64,000 bases of DNA from Chloroflexota bacterium (GTDB lineage: Bacteria > Chloroflexota > Chloroflexia > Chloroheliales > Chloroheliaceae). A model generated the notes under the pieces. It was given only the letters and a program-made list of their open reading frames with translations, was not told the origin of the DNA and searched no databases. Numbering within the stretch: position 1 is the first letter of the stretch; the number at the start of each line of letters is the position of its first letter. The stretch lies in contig JAQBPB010000041.1 of assembly GCA_028287745.1 (NCBI GenBank), forward strand, positions 42,854 to 106,853, given 5' to 3'. The position numbers and the translations under genes were made by a program. Of this stretch, positions 16,651 to 25,822 are shown piece by piece.

Positions 16651-17577
16651 ATGTTAGGTATACAGGCCCGTAAGTCGAACCAGGTAAAGTCAAACCGGGT
16701 AAAAGAGTCGATAGGGGACCGGATTTTCCTGGGCGGTATCTATCTATTTTTGTTATTACTGCTGGTGATCATTTTATTTCCTCTGATATATATTGTCAGC
16801 TCATCTTTTAGCAGCGCGCTTGCCGTGTCTTCCGGGCGTGTATTCCTGTTTCCGGTTGAATTCTCACTGCGCGGCTACGAAGTGGCTTTGAGTAATCCCC
16901 AAATCGTCACCGGCTACGCAAATTCATTGTTTTACACATTCTTTGGAACCATTATCAGTGTAACCCTGACTATTGCGATTGCCTACCCGCTTTCACGCCG
17001 GACCTTTTACGGCCGCAACATCCTGATGGCCTTCCTGGTTTTTACAATGTTGTTTAACGGCGGTCTAATTCCGACCTACCTGGTGGTTAAGACCCTGGGA
17101 ATGCTGGATACCCGCTGGGCGCTTTTGATACCGGCTGCAATGGGCGTCTGGCAGATAATTATCGCCCGGACCTTCTTTCAATCAAGCATCCCGGATGAAC
17201 TGGCCGAAGCGGCTGAACTGGATGGTTGCGGTGACCTGCGCTTTTTGTGGTCAGTGGTGCTGCCGTTGTCCAAACCGATTATTGCCGTATTGATTTTAAT
17301 GTACGCCATTTTCCAGTGGAATTCCTACTTCGATGCCCTTATTTACCTCAAATCCACCGAGCTTTACCCGCTGCAACTGGTTTTGCGGGGAATACTCATT
17401 CTAAATACTACCGCCAGTGGCTCAATGGATGCCCAGACGATGCTTGAACGGCAACAAATGGCCGATCTATTGAAATATTCGTTGATCGTGGTTTCAAGTC
17501 TCCCGGTTCTGATTATCTATCCTTTCGTGCAGCGTTACTTTACCAAGGGAATTTTAATTGGCGCAGTTAAAGGCTAA
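16651..17577 (+). CDS. lplC: CUT1 sugar ABC permease, LplC/YtcP-type
   Basis: A 308-residue permease with about six membrane helices, 40 bases after the first permease. The EAA motif is in LAEAAELDGCGDLRFLWSVVLP (about residues 191-212). The N-terminal basic stretch and GDRIFLGGIYLFLLLLLVIILFPL helix are typical of the LplC subgroup, as is the C-terminal KGILIGAVKG ending. It pairs with the LplB-type protein to form the channel of the importer. Symbol is by family. Confidence 0.93.
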   Translation: MLGIQARKSNQVKSNRVKESIGDRIFLGGIYLFLLLLLVIILFPLIYIVSSSFSSALAVSSGRVFLFPVEFSLRGYEVALSNPQIVTGYANSLFYTFFGTIISVTLTIAIAYPLSRRTFYGRNILMAFLVFTMLFNGGLIPTYLVVKTLGMLDTRWALLIPAAMGVWQIIIARTFFQSSIPDELAEAAELDGCGDLRFLWSVVLPLSKPIIAVLILMYAIFQWNSYFDALIYLKSTELYPLQLVLRGILILNTTASGSMDAQTMLERQQMADLLKYSLIVVSSLPVLIIYPFVQRYFTKGILIGAVKG

Positions 17578-17763
17578 CCCGGTTCGGTACATCTTTTTGC
17601 TTTGAAATGGTAGCAAGAGGATTCTAATTGGAAGGGGGTGGTAATGCCCTTATCCCTTTTCTGAAAAGAGAAGGTAGGGGACTGCTTTATACGATTCCAA
17701 GGTTTTACCTGGAGTTTATTGAATTGTAAGAACTTGGTCTACACCAAGAGGAGGAAAGTTAGC

Positions 17764-19545
17764 ATGACAACGCTTATGTCAGCAAAAAAGCCACAGATGG
17801 CTTTAATGGCATTGCTGATTATACTTAGTACACTTCTGGCAGCTTGTGGTGACAGTACCGCGACAACTGCTCCCCAATCCGCAACGACTGCTGCCGCCGG
17901 AGCCGCAACGACTGCCGCCGCCGGTGCCGCAACGACTGCCGCCGCCGGTGCCGCAACTACCGCCGCTGCTGGCGCCGCCGCTGCAAGTGGACCCGCAGTC
18001 AAAATAAATGTTTTCAGCCCGCAGTTCCCCGACCAGGACCTGGCGACCAACGCCTTTTCCAAGGAAATCAGCCAGAAATTCAATATTCAATTTAACTGGC
18101 AGACCACTACCCTTGACGGCGGCCCGGCCAAAGAAAAACGGCAAATTTCGCTGGCTAGCGGCGACTACCCGGACCTTTACTTGCTGATTCCCTGGGTTGA
18201 CCAGTTTACCCAGGCTGACTTGCTCAAGTTTTCCAAGCAGGGTATCGTATTGCCTTTGAATGATCTGATCAAGCAGTATGCTCCCAATATTCAAGCGACC
18301 CTGGATAAAAACTCCAACTATAAGGCTATGGCGACTGCCCCGGATGGCAAAATTTATGGCCTCCCGCAGCTTGTAGAATGCTATCACTGTACTTACCAGG
18401 GTAAGCTCTGGATGAATAGCGACTGGCTCAAGAAGCTGAACCTGAAACAACCGACCACCACCGAGGAAATGAAAGCTGTCCTGACCGCTTTCAAGACCAA
18501 AGACCCGAATGGTAACGGCAAGGCGGACGAAATTCCTTTGAGCGCCGATGTTCGCGATGTGCTGATTCCTTACTTCATGAACTCGTTTATCTACGACCCG
18601 CAGGGTACCAGTGGTAACAACCAGAGCACCCTGGTGTTAAACAATGGAAAAGTTGAAATCCAGGCCAATAAAGATGGCTGGAAGCAAGGTCTGGCCTTTA
18701 TCCGGTCCCTGTATGAAGCCGGTTTGATTGACCAGGGCGCTTTCACCCAGAACGCCGATGCCTTGAAGAAGCTTGGTGACAATGCCGGCACGGTCATTCT
18801 CGGTAGCGCTACCGTATTGCACCCTTATATTTTCGTGACCGGCGGTTCCCCGGATGGCCGTGACAAGCAGTATGATGCTGTCCCGCCGCTGAAAGGCCCC
18901 ACCGGCTTAGCCCATACCGGTTACAATTTCCCGGCTGCGCCTGGTGCCACTTTTGTACTGACTAATAAGGCCAGCAAAGAAGTCCAGGTAGCAGCGATTA
19001 AGATGCTGGACTACATTTTTACCACCGAAGGCGAAATTAAGGGTGTGTTTGGCACCGATGAGCGGACCGTTGTAAAACCAGGCCCGAATGATATCCCGCT
19101 TGAGCAGGGCGCAACTCCCCTTTACAAGCAGGTTCAGCGCCCTACAGGGGTACCGGCCTATAACACCAACTGGAGTGCATTAGCTCAATACAACAACAAT
19201 GCTGCCTTCCGGGCTGCCGAAGCGGTACCTACCGATATCTACAGCCGGGAGGGCTATGAGCGCCGTCTTTATGATGCAACTAAACTGTATGAAGGGAAAG
19301 AAGACAAATCCCTGATCTACCCTTACTGGGGTGTCTGGATTGACCCGGCCCTGGGCAGTGAAGTAGCCACTTTGCAGACGAACATAGAAAACTATGTCGC
19401 TCAGAACTCCCTCCAGTTCATTACCGGGTCCAAAAGCCTGGATAAAGACTGGGACTCCTATGTCAAAGGGTTGGACCAATTGGGTTTGAAACGCTACCTC
19501 GAGATCCAACAACAAGCTTTTGATAAATCTTCTTACAAGAAGTAA
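17764..19545 (+). CDS. lplA: Sugar-binding lipoprotein of the CUT1 importer (LplA-type)
   Basis: A 593-residue extracellular solute-binding protein, start ATG 17764 behind GAGGAAAG. The signal peptide ends in a lipobox LLAAC with lipidated Cys28. Then comes a low-complexity linker made of four ATTAAAGA units (24-bp DNA repeats at 17881-17976), followed by the large binding domain (from about residue 80) with motifs such as LPLNDLIKQYAPNI, WLKKLNLKQPTTTEEM and DPNGNGKADEIPLS that mark the LplA/family 1 oligosaccharide binders. The size fits binding of sizeable oligosaccharides. It follows the two permeases with a 186-base gap that includes possible secondary structure, and a strong terminator comes after it. 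Confidence 0.94.
   Translation: MTTLMSAKKPQMALMALLIILSTLLAACGDSTATTAPQSATTAAAGAATTAAAGAATTAAAGAATTAAAGAAAASGPAVKINVFSPQFPDQDLATNAFSKEISQKFNIQFNWQTTTLDGGPAKEKRQISLASGDYPDLYLLIPWVDQFTQADLLKFSKQGIVLPLNDLIKQYAPNIQATLDKNSNYKAMATAPDGKIYGLPQLVECYHCTYQGKLWMNSDWLKKLNLKQPTTTEEMKAVLTAFKTKDPNGNGKADEIPLSADVRDVLIPYFMNSFIYDPQGTSGNNQSTLVLNNGKVEIQANKDGWKQGLAFIRSLYEAGLIDQGAFTQNADALKKLGDNAGTVILGSATVLHPYIFVTGGSPDGRDKQYDAVPPLKGPTGLAHTGYNFPAAPGATFVLTNKASKEVQVAAIKMLDYIFTTEGEIKGVFGTDERTVVKPGPNDIPLEQGATPLYKQVQRPTGVPAYNTNWSALAQYNNNAAFRAAEAVPTDIYSREGYERRLYDATKLYEGKEDKSLIYPYWGVWIDPALGSEVATLQTNIENYVAQNSLQFITGSKSLDKDWDSYVKGLDQLGLKRYLEIQQQAFDKSSYKK
17881..17976 (+). repeat. Four 24-bp tandem repeats encoding the lipoprotein linker
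   Basis: Units at 17881, 17905, 17929 and 17953, each coding ATTAAAGA. Units 2 and 3 are identical; unit 1 differs by two bases and unit 4 by several. This is an in-frame repeat giving a flexible tether between lipid anchor and binding domain; its length could vary by slippage. Confidence 0.9.
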
Positions 19546-19583
19546 ATCATGACTATAACCTCAAGGTAAAAGTCTGGTAACGG

Positions 19584-19636
19584 GGCGGGCCACCTGATAA
19601 CTGAGAAATCAGTGCTATAGGGTGGCCCGCCTTTAT
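19584..19636 (+). terminator. Terminator of the importer operon
   Basis: GGCGGGCCACC (19584-19594) pairs with GGTGGCCCGCC (19621-19631), then TTTATT. The loop contains a smaller CTGA/TCAG hairpin. It lies 38 bases after the lipoprotein stop. Confidence 0.85.
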
Positions 19637-19812
19637 TGGGCCCGGCCAGGGTTAGCCAGCCAGGAACTGCCCTATACCAGGGAGCGGATTTCACTGGAAT
19701 CCAGACTTGATGGGCCATAACCGGGAACGCGATTCAAGAATATCGACAACCTGCTTGAACCAAAGGTATTAAAACAAAGATTAGTTAATTACCTGATTGA
19801 AGGAGCATAATA

Positions 19813-22239
19813 TTGTCAGATCAAATTGAGGATGACGCAGCCTGCCAGCCCCATCAAGATAACCCGGCCAACCCGCTTGTGCTCTGGTATGAGAACCCGG
19901 CTGTCAGATGGCACGAAGCCCTGCCGTTGGGTAATGGCCGCCTGGGCGGGATGGTCTTTGGTGGAGCCGCCACCGAAAAAATCCAGCTTAATGAAGATAC
20001 CCTGTGGTCGGGTTTCCCACGCGACCACAACAATTATGAAGCACTAAACCACCTGGAAGAAGTCCGGGATTTGGTCTTTGCCGGGAAGTTCACTCAGGCC
20101 GAAAAAATAGTTGAAAAGTACATGCAAGGCCCTTGGAATGAGTCCTATTTGCCCATGGGCGATTTCGACCTTAATTTCAAAGGCGTTGGAGAGGTCAGCG
20201 GGTACCGCCGCCAGCTGGACCTGACTACCGCTACCACATCTACCCGGTTTGAAAGCGACGGAAGGATTTTCACTCGTGAAAGTTTTATTAGCGCGGTGGA
20301 CCAGGTACTGGTAATTAACCTGGGCTGCGATAAGCCCGGCCAGCTTTCGCTGACAGTTTCTTTAAGCAGCCAGCTACCCGGCCAGTCCCACAAAACGCCG
20401 GACGGTAAACTTTCCTTCAAAGGAAGTGCCCCGGCCCATGCCGAGCCCAGCTATGTTACGCACCTCGAACCGATTATTTATGCCGAGGGCCAGGCAATTG
20501 TCTTTGAAATCCAGGTGCAGGCCGTTACCAGAGGCGGTCAGGTCAGCTTTAACGGCAAAAACGAACTTGAAATAACGAATGCCGACCATGTTACCCTGTA
20601 CCTTACGGCGGCCAATAACTTCGAGGGCTTTGATAAACAGCCGGGCCAATCCCGGAAAGACCCGGCCGGGAAATGTGAAAAATGGCTGGCCGGGGCGGCT
20701 AACTCGACCTACCAGGAGGTATATGCCCGCCACCTGGCCGACTTTCAAAACCTCTTTAATAAAGTTGACCTTTTCCTGGGTACAAGTGAGATGGCGTCCC
20801 TTCCGACCGACCGGCGCTTGCACGAATTGCAGGCGGGAAAAGAGGACCTGCAGTTCTTCACTCTGTACTTTCAATATGCCCGCTACCTGTTGATTACCAG
20901 TTCCCGTCCCGGCACCGAACCGGCCAACTTGCAGGGTATCTGGAACAAAGAGTTAATGCCGCCCTGGAGCAGCAACTATACCGTCAACATCAATACTCAG
21001 ATGAATTACTGGCTGGCTGAAGTTGCGAACCTGGGCGAGTGCCATATCGCCCTGTTTGAAATGCTGGAAGAGCTGCAAGTCACCGGGCAAAAGACCGCTG
21101 AAGTTCACTATAACAGCCGGGGCTGGGTGGCCCACCACAATGTAGACCTGTGGCGGCAAGCTTCCCCGGCGGGCGGCTCGGCCATGTGGGCCTTCTGGCC
21201 GATGGGCGGTATCTGGCTTTGCCAGCACCTCTGGGAGCATTATGCTTTTAACCAGGACAAAAATTACCTGGCAAACAGGGCTTACCCGGTAATGAAAGGG
21301 GCGGCCCTGTTCGCCCTGGATTGGCTAATCAGTGATGGAAACGGCAACCTGGTAACCAACCCTTCTACTTCCCCTGAAAACCGCTTCCTGACCAAAGAGG
21401 GCGAGCTTTGCGCGGTTAGCCAGGGCAGTACGGGCGACCTGGTAATGATTACCGAATTGTTCAATCACTGCATCGAAGCCAGCCAGCTGCTTGAAATTGA
21501 CCCTGAATTCCGGGCCGAGTTAGAGGAAGCGCGTTCCCGGATTAAACCATTTCGGATTGGCCGGTTTGGGCAACTCCAGGAATGGTTCCAGGACTTTGAG
21601 GAACCGGAGCCGGAACACCGCCACCTTTCGCACTTATTCGGCTTCTATCCAGGTTCCCTGATCAACCGGTTTGAGCAGCCCGCATTAACCGAAGCGGTGC
21701 GCAAATCGCTTGACCGCCGCTTAGAGTACGGCGGCGCGGCCGGTGGCTGGAGCTGCGCCTGGACGATAAACTTGCTGGCCCGGCTGGGGGATGGCGAAAG
21801 AGCCGAACAGTATTTTACCAAACTCCTTTCAAAGATGACTTCAATTAACCTGTTTCATATTTTCCCTTCGAACCGGGAGGATGGTTACTTGTTCCAGATT
21901 GACGGCAACTTTGGCGGCGGGGCGGCCCTGCCCGAAATGCTTTTACAAAGCCATACCGGCGCAGTCCACCTGCTCCCGGCCCTACCCCAGGCCTGGGCCA
22001 ATGGCTATGTAAGTGGGTTAAAGGCGCGGGGCGGTTTTGAAGTCGCTATGGGCTGGGAGAATGGCGCGTTAAGTCAGGCCGAGATTAAGGCCGGGTCAAC
22101 CGGGACTTGCCGGATCCGAACAAGCGGTCAGATTCAAGCGGTAGTTTCCAGGACTGAGCCAGTCAAAGTCACCCGGCTTGACGGTAATCTAATCGAGTTC
22201 GCCACTGAAGCCGGTCAGACTTATACGCTTCGGAGCTGA
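19813..22239 (+). CDS. GH95 alpha-L-fucosidase, copy 1
   Basis: An 808-residue family 95 enzyme, start TTG 19813 behind AGGAG. Family blocks: an N-terminal beta domain starting PLVLWYENPAVRWHEALPLG, then the (alpha/alpha)6 barrel with NINTQMNYWLAEV, the general acid Glu522 in NPSTSPENRF, and the IDGNFGGG motif with Asp697. In 1,2-alpha-L-fucosidases the matching Asn and Asp residues activate water by inversion. There is no signal peptide, so it works on imported oligosaccharides, probably removing fucose from xyloglucan side chains; some GH95 members act on L-galactose. A second GH95 gene (29064) is clearly paralogous. It lies downstream of the importer, behind the operon terminator. Confidence 0.94.
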   Translation: MSDQIEDDAACQPHQDNPANPLVLWYENPAVRWHEALPLGNGRLGGMVFGGAATEKIQLNEDTLWSGFPRDHNNYEALNHLEEVRDLVFAGKFTQAEKIVEKYMQGPWNESYLPMGDFDLNFKGVGEVSGYRRQLDLTTATTSTRFESDGRIFTRESFISAVDQVLVINLGCDKPGQLSLTVSLSSQLPGQSHKTPDGKLSFKGSAPAHAEPSYVTHLEPIIYAEGQAIVFEIQVQAVTRGGQVSFNGKNELEITNADHVTLYLTAANNFEGFDKQPGQSRKDPAGKCEKWLAGAANSTYQEVYARHLADFQNLFNKVDLFLGTSEMASLPTDRRLHELQAGKEDLQFFTLYFQYARYLLITSSRPGTEPANLQGIWNKELMPPWSSNYTVNINTQMNYWLAEVANLGECHIALFEMLEELQVTGQKTAEVHYNSRGWVAHHNVDLWRQASPAGGSAMWAFWPMGGIWLCQHLWEHYAFNQDKNYLANRAYPVMKGAALFALDWLISDGNGNLVTNPSTSPENRFLTKEGELCAVSQGSTGDLVMITELFNHCIEASQLLEIDPEFRAELEEARSRIKPFRIGRFGQLQEWFQDFEEPEPEHRHLSHLFGFYPGSLINRFEQPALTEAVRKSLDRRLEYGGAAGGWSCAWTINLLARLGDGERAEQYFTKLLSKMTSINLFHIFPSNREDGYLFQIDGNFGGGAALPEMLLQSHTGAVHLLPALPQAWANGYVSGLKARGGFEVAMGWENGALSQAEIKAGSTGTCRIRTSGQIQAVVSRTEPVKVTRLDGNLIEFATEAGQTYTLRS

Positions 22240-22241
22240 GA

Positions 22242-22278
22242 GTTTAGCCGGTAATTAACCGCTGGTTACCGGCTAAAC
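22242..22278 (+). terminator. Hairpin after GH95 copy 1
   Basis: GTTTAGCCGGTAA (22242-22254) pairs perfectly with its complement at 22266-22278 around an 11-base loop. The downstream T-run is short (CACTTTT), so termination may be partial. Confidence 0.6.
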
Positions 22279-22347
22279 CACTTTTAAACCGGGTTTTGCC
22301 GGTTGTTTTCTTACAGGCCGCAGTTTTTGTGGATAAGGAGCAAGCGT

Positions 22348-23589
22348 TTGAATAACAGTGTTGTTATAAACCGCAATGGATTTGACCAGGACAGGCTCAA
22401 ACGCCTGACCGCAAGCCTCTGGGGTTATATTGAACAGGGCCAGGTCGCAGGTGTCACGACCCGCGTTTTCCGGCACGGAGAACTGGGTCATAGCGTTACG
22501 CTTGGTTGGCAGGATAAAGAGAAAGAAATTCCGCTGCAACCGGACAGCCTTTTTCGCATAATGTCCATGACCAAGCCGGTTATCGCGGTTGCCGCGATGA
22601 TTTTAGTAGAAGAAGGGCGTTTACGGCTGGACGACCCGGTTGATAACTGGCTGCCGGAATTAGCCAACAGGCAAGTTTTACGCGACCCGGCCGGGGCGCT
22701 GGATGGCCCGGCTTATCCTTCGCCCAGGCCCATCACTTTGCGCGACCTCCTGACTTTCCGGCCGGGAATTGGTTTCCTGAACGGGGATATTCCCTACGAT
22801 ACCGCCACCATGGACCTGATTCCGGCCCCTCTTTCCTACGCCAGGATAACTATCGGTAGTCCGAATAAGGCTGTGGACCTGACCCCCGATGAGTGGCTAG
22901 CCCAAATTGGCAAGCCCCCTTTAGCTTACCCGCCCGGTGAACGCTGGCTTTACAATGTCGCCTCGGATATAACCGGGGTGCTGGTGGCCCGCGCGGCCGG
23001 GCTGGACCTGGCCGGTTTCTTACAGCAGCGCCTGTTCGGACCGCTGGGAATGTCCGATACCGGTTTTGTGGTTCCAGCGGAAAAGCTAAACCGACTTTGT
23101 GTGGGTTACGGCACCAGCAGTCTCACCAATCAAACCGTTGTAATCGATCACCCTGATAACTCTATTCATGCCAGGCCGCCCATTTTCCCCTCGGGTGCCG
23201 CCGGGCTGGTTTCGACCGCCGATGACTATTTGAAGTTTGGCCGAATGCTGCTTGGACGCGGAAAGCTGGGTAATGAAAGAATCCTCAGCCGCAAGACGGT
23301 CGATTTGATTACGGCCAATCACCTGACCGAGCAGCAGCAGTACCAGGCATTCGTAGAATCGGGTAAATGGGGAGAGCGTGGTTTTGGATTCGGTGTTTCT
23401 GTTATCCTGAAACAAAATCAGATTGGCCCGGGGCCGGGTGCTTTTACCTGGGGCGGCGCATATGGCACAAACTGGTTAGCCGACCCGCAAGAGGACATGG
23501 TTATCGTAATGATGATTCAGCAGATGGGCGGGCAGTTCAAGCTGGGTGAAGATTTTACGACACTGGTATACCAGGCAATTGCTGATTGA
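22348..23589 (+). CDS. Serine hydrolase, class C beta-lactamase/esterase fold
   Basis: About 413 residues, start TTG 22348 behind ATAAGGAG; the frame extends upstream, but without a ribosome site and over the preceding hairpin. It has the beta-lactamase-like triad: SxxK as Ser73-Met-Thr-Lys76, YxN as YNVASD (Tyr near 205), and WGGAYG near the C-terminus in place of KTG. This is the pattern of EstB-type esterases and class C-like carboxypeptidases rather than true drug-degrading enzymes. No signal peptide is visible, which supports an intracellular esterase. Between two sugar genes it could remove acyl groups from imported glycans; that is inference. Confidence 0.88.
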   Translation: MNNSVVINRNGFDQDRLKRLTASLWGYIEQGQVAGVTTRVFRHGELGHSVTLGWQDKEKEIPLQPDSLFRIMSMTKPVIAVAAMILVEEGRLRLDDPVDNWLPELANRQVLRDPAGALDGPAYPSPRPITLRDLLTFRPGIGFLNGDIPYDTATMDLIPAPLSYARITIGSPNKAVDLTPDEWLAQIGKPPLAYPPGERWLYNVASDITGVLVARAAGLDLAGFLQQRLFGPLGMSDTGFVVPAEKLNRLCVGYGTSSLTNQTVVIDHPDNSIHARPPIFPSGAAGLVSTADDYLKFGRMLLGRGKLGNERILSRKTVDLITANHLTEQQQYQAFVESGKWGERGFGFGVSVILKQNQIGPGPGAFTWGGAYGTNWLADPQEDMVIVMMIQQMGGQFKLGEDFTTLVYQAIAD

Positions 23590-23637
23590 ACGCCTGGCCT
23601 GCTGCTATAGTTTAGAAAGGATTTAGTATAAAGGCAT

Positions 23638-24540
23638 ATGGGACGATCTTTTAGTTTTAAAAAACCACAGGTCGCGACAAATACTGCGCAAATTAATTTG
23701 CGCCATGTCTTAATAACCGGGGCCGCCGGTAGAATTGGCTCTTACCTGGCCGAACAATCCCACCGGAAATACAAATTGCGGCTGATGGTCCAGGCAGGGA
23801 ACCAGGATGTAGAACGCCTCACCCGGTTCGGAGAAGTTGTTACCGCCGAACTGGCCGACCTGGATAGACTCAAAGAAGTTTGCCGGGGGATTGACACAGT
23901 GGTCCACCTGGCCGGGAATCCTTCCCCCAACGCAACCTGGGACAGCCTTCTACCTAACAATATCGTGGGAACATATAACGCCTTTGTAGCGGCAAAAGCG
24001 GCCGGGTGCCGCCGGGTAATATTCGCCTCCTCAATTCACGCGGTCTCGGGCTATAACCGCGATATCCAGGTGCATACCTCCGACCCGGTCAATCCCGGGG
24101 ACCTATACGGGGTTTCAAAGGGGTTTGGCGAAGTGCTGGGCCGTTACATGGCCGAGCAGGAAGGCCTGTCGGTAATCGCCCTGCGTATTGGGGCTTTCCA
24201 ATCCCTTGAAGATGCCCGCCTGGATGGGGCGCTGGGCGTGGCCGATGCTTTTTTATCAAAGCGCGACCTGTTCCAGTTAATTGAAAAGTGTATTGAAGTA
24301 GAGAACCTTAATTTTGCCATTTTTCACGCCCTGAGCGACAACCAGTTTAAGCGCCTGGATATTTCAGATGCGCGGGAATTGGTCGGCTACACTCCCCAGG
24401 ACGATATCTTTAAAGAGCAACCCCAACTTAGAGAATTACATTTGGAAGGAAAAATAATGCCGCATAATATGTCTGACAAAAGGCAAATTTCCGGTATTCG
24501 AAACGAGGTAGGTAAAGAAAATGAAAATAACCAATATTGA
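23638..24540 (+). CDS. NAD-dependent epimerase/dehydratase family (uronate-dehydrogenase-like)
   Basis: A 300-residue extended short-chain dehydrogenase. It has the Rossmann motif TGAAGRIG (about residues 28-35), DTVVHLAGNPSP, and the active-site Tyr-x-x-x-Lys in YGVSKGFGE (about 160). The whole chain resembles uronate/aldose dehydrogenases of the SDR class, which oxidise a sugar at C1 to a lactone. The last codons overlap the following dehydratase gene by 20 bases, so the two are translationally coupled and probably work in sequence: sugar to lactone/aldonate, then dehydration. The C-terminal 25 residues are unusual and may only reflect the overlap. Substrate among fucose, galactose, xylose or uronate is not fixed. 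Confidence 0.85.
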   Translation: MGRSFSFKKPQVATNTAQINLRHVLITGAAGRIGSYLAEQSHRKYKLRLMVQAGNQDVERLTRFGEVVTAELADLDRLKEVCRGIDTVVHLAGNPSPNATWDSLLPNNIVGTYNAFVAAKAAGCRRVIFASSIHAVSGYNRDIQVHTSDPVNPGDLYGVSKGFGEVLGRYMAEQEGLSVIALRIGAFQSLEDARLDGALGVADAFLSKRDLFQLIEKCIEVENLNFAIFHALSDNQFKRLDISDARELVGYTPQDDIFKEQPQLRELHLEGKIMPHNMSDKRQISGIRNEVGKENENNQY

Positions 24541-25675
24541 GGCTTATCCGGTCTGGGGTGGAGCGCGTAATTTTCTTTTTGTGGTAATGGATACTGACGA
24601 AGGCATTTATGGGATAGGCGAAGCCGGGCTTACCGGACGGGAACTGGCGGTTATGGGAGCCCTGGAACATTTCAAGCCGCTCCTGATCGGCCAGGACCCT
24701 TTCCGGATTGAGCATATCTGGCAGTTGCTTTTCCGAGGCGGTTTCTTCCCGGCTGAACGGGTCCTTTCTTCGGCGATTTCCGCGATTGATATAGCCCTGT
24801 GGGATATTAAAGGCAAAGCCCTGGGAGTGCCAATCTACCAGCTTTTGGGCGGCCTGGTCCGGGATAAAGTGGTTTGCTACCCGCATAACGGCGGCACCGG
24901 GGCCGAAGACGGCGGCGAGATTACCTCCCTGGTGGAAAACTGTCTTCAGAGTAAGGCGGAAGGCTGGAAATTCGTCCGCTGGGGCCTGCCTCACCGTAAG
25001 AACAATATCCTGGAACCGCGCCAGTCGGTCAGGCTGGCCCTCAAACAGTTTCAGGCAGTGCGCGAAGCGGTCGGCGAAGACATAGAAATTACTTTTGACG
25101 TGCATACCCGCCTGGACCTGGCCGACGCGGTCACCTTCTGCCGGGAAGTTGAACCCTTGCGGCCCTACTTCATAGAAGACCCTTTGCGCTGCGAGAACCC
25201 CGACTCGTTTAAAACATTACGAGCCAGGACCGGGGTGCCGCTGGCTGCTGGCGAGCAATTCAGTTCAAAATGGGAATTCAGGCAGTTGATTGAGGAAGAG
25301 TGGATTGATTACGCCCGGATAGACCTGTGTATTATTGGCGGGTTTACCGAAGCCAGGAAGATCGCGGGTTGGTGTGAAACCCATTACATTAACCTGGCTT
25401 TACATAATCCTCTGGGGCCGGTTTCCAGCGCCGCCTGCCTGCAATTGAACCTGGCTACACCTAATTTCGGGGTACAGGAGCAGCCCCGGCGCACCGGAAC
25501 AGTTCTGCTGGATGTGGTACCGGTCCAACCGGAGTGGCAGGACGGCTATTTACTGCCGTCCACCCGGCCCGGTTTAGGCATTGAGTTTGACCGGGAAGCG
25601 GCCAAAAAGTACCCTTTCCGCATGTTCGAAACGCCCCACTTGACCCGCCCTGATGGTTCGGTAACCAACTGGTAG
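24521..25675 (+). CDS. dgoD: Enolase-superfamily sugar-acid dehydratase, DgoD type
   Basis: A 384-residue mandelate racemase/muconate-lactonising enzyme relative. The Mg ligands are Asp193 (FDVHTRLDL), Glu219 (FIEDPL) and Glu245 (AAGEQF), with His195 and His295 (LALHNPLG) as acid/base. The spacing equals that of E. coli D-galactonate dehydratase (183/209/235, His185, His285) with a constant shift of 10. This fits a dehydratase making a 2-keto-3-deoxy acid from galactonate or a close aldonate. Galactose released by the GH42 enzyme would be a natural source, but related members act on other acids. It overlaps the upstream dehydrogenase gene by 20 bases. Confidence 0.88.
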   Translation: MKITNIEAYPVWGGARNFLFVVMDTDEGIYGIGEAGLTGRELAVMGALEHFKPLLIGQDPFRIEHIWQLLFRGGFFPAERVLSSAISAIDIALWDIKGKALGVPIYQLLGGLVRDKVVCYPHNGGTGAEDGGEITSLVENCLQSKAEGWKFVRWGLPHRKNNILEPRQSVRLALKQFQAVREAVGEDIEITFDVHTRLDLADAVTFCREVEPLRPYFIEDPLRCENPDSFKTLRARTGVPLAAGEQFSSKWEFRQLIEEEWIDYARIDLCIIGGFTEARKIAGWCETHYINLALHNPLGPVSSAACLQLNLATPNFGVQEQPRRTGTVLLDVVPVQPEWQDGYLLPSTRPGLGIEFDREAAKKYPFRMFETPHLTRPDGSVTNW

Positions 25676-25822
25676 GCCTAATACCGGGTGTATTGCGGAA
25701 TTAATTAAAGCCTTAAACAGTTGGTATTTGGGCTGGATGCTATTAAAAAGCCGGTACTGGCGTTGGATTGCAACCTGAAAGCCCGGTAAGTGCTGCATTA
25801 TTATGAAAGGAAACCCTGACGG

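Noticed and set aside
17881..17976. Regular 24-bp repeats as a CRISPR array
   Set aside because: The units are contiguous without spacers and code in frame for the lipoprotein linker.
17803..18450. 215-residue minus-strand ORF across the lipoprotein start
   Set aside because: The repeat DNA opens this frame; the sense gene has a signal peptide, lipobox and binding domain.
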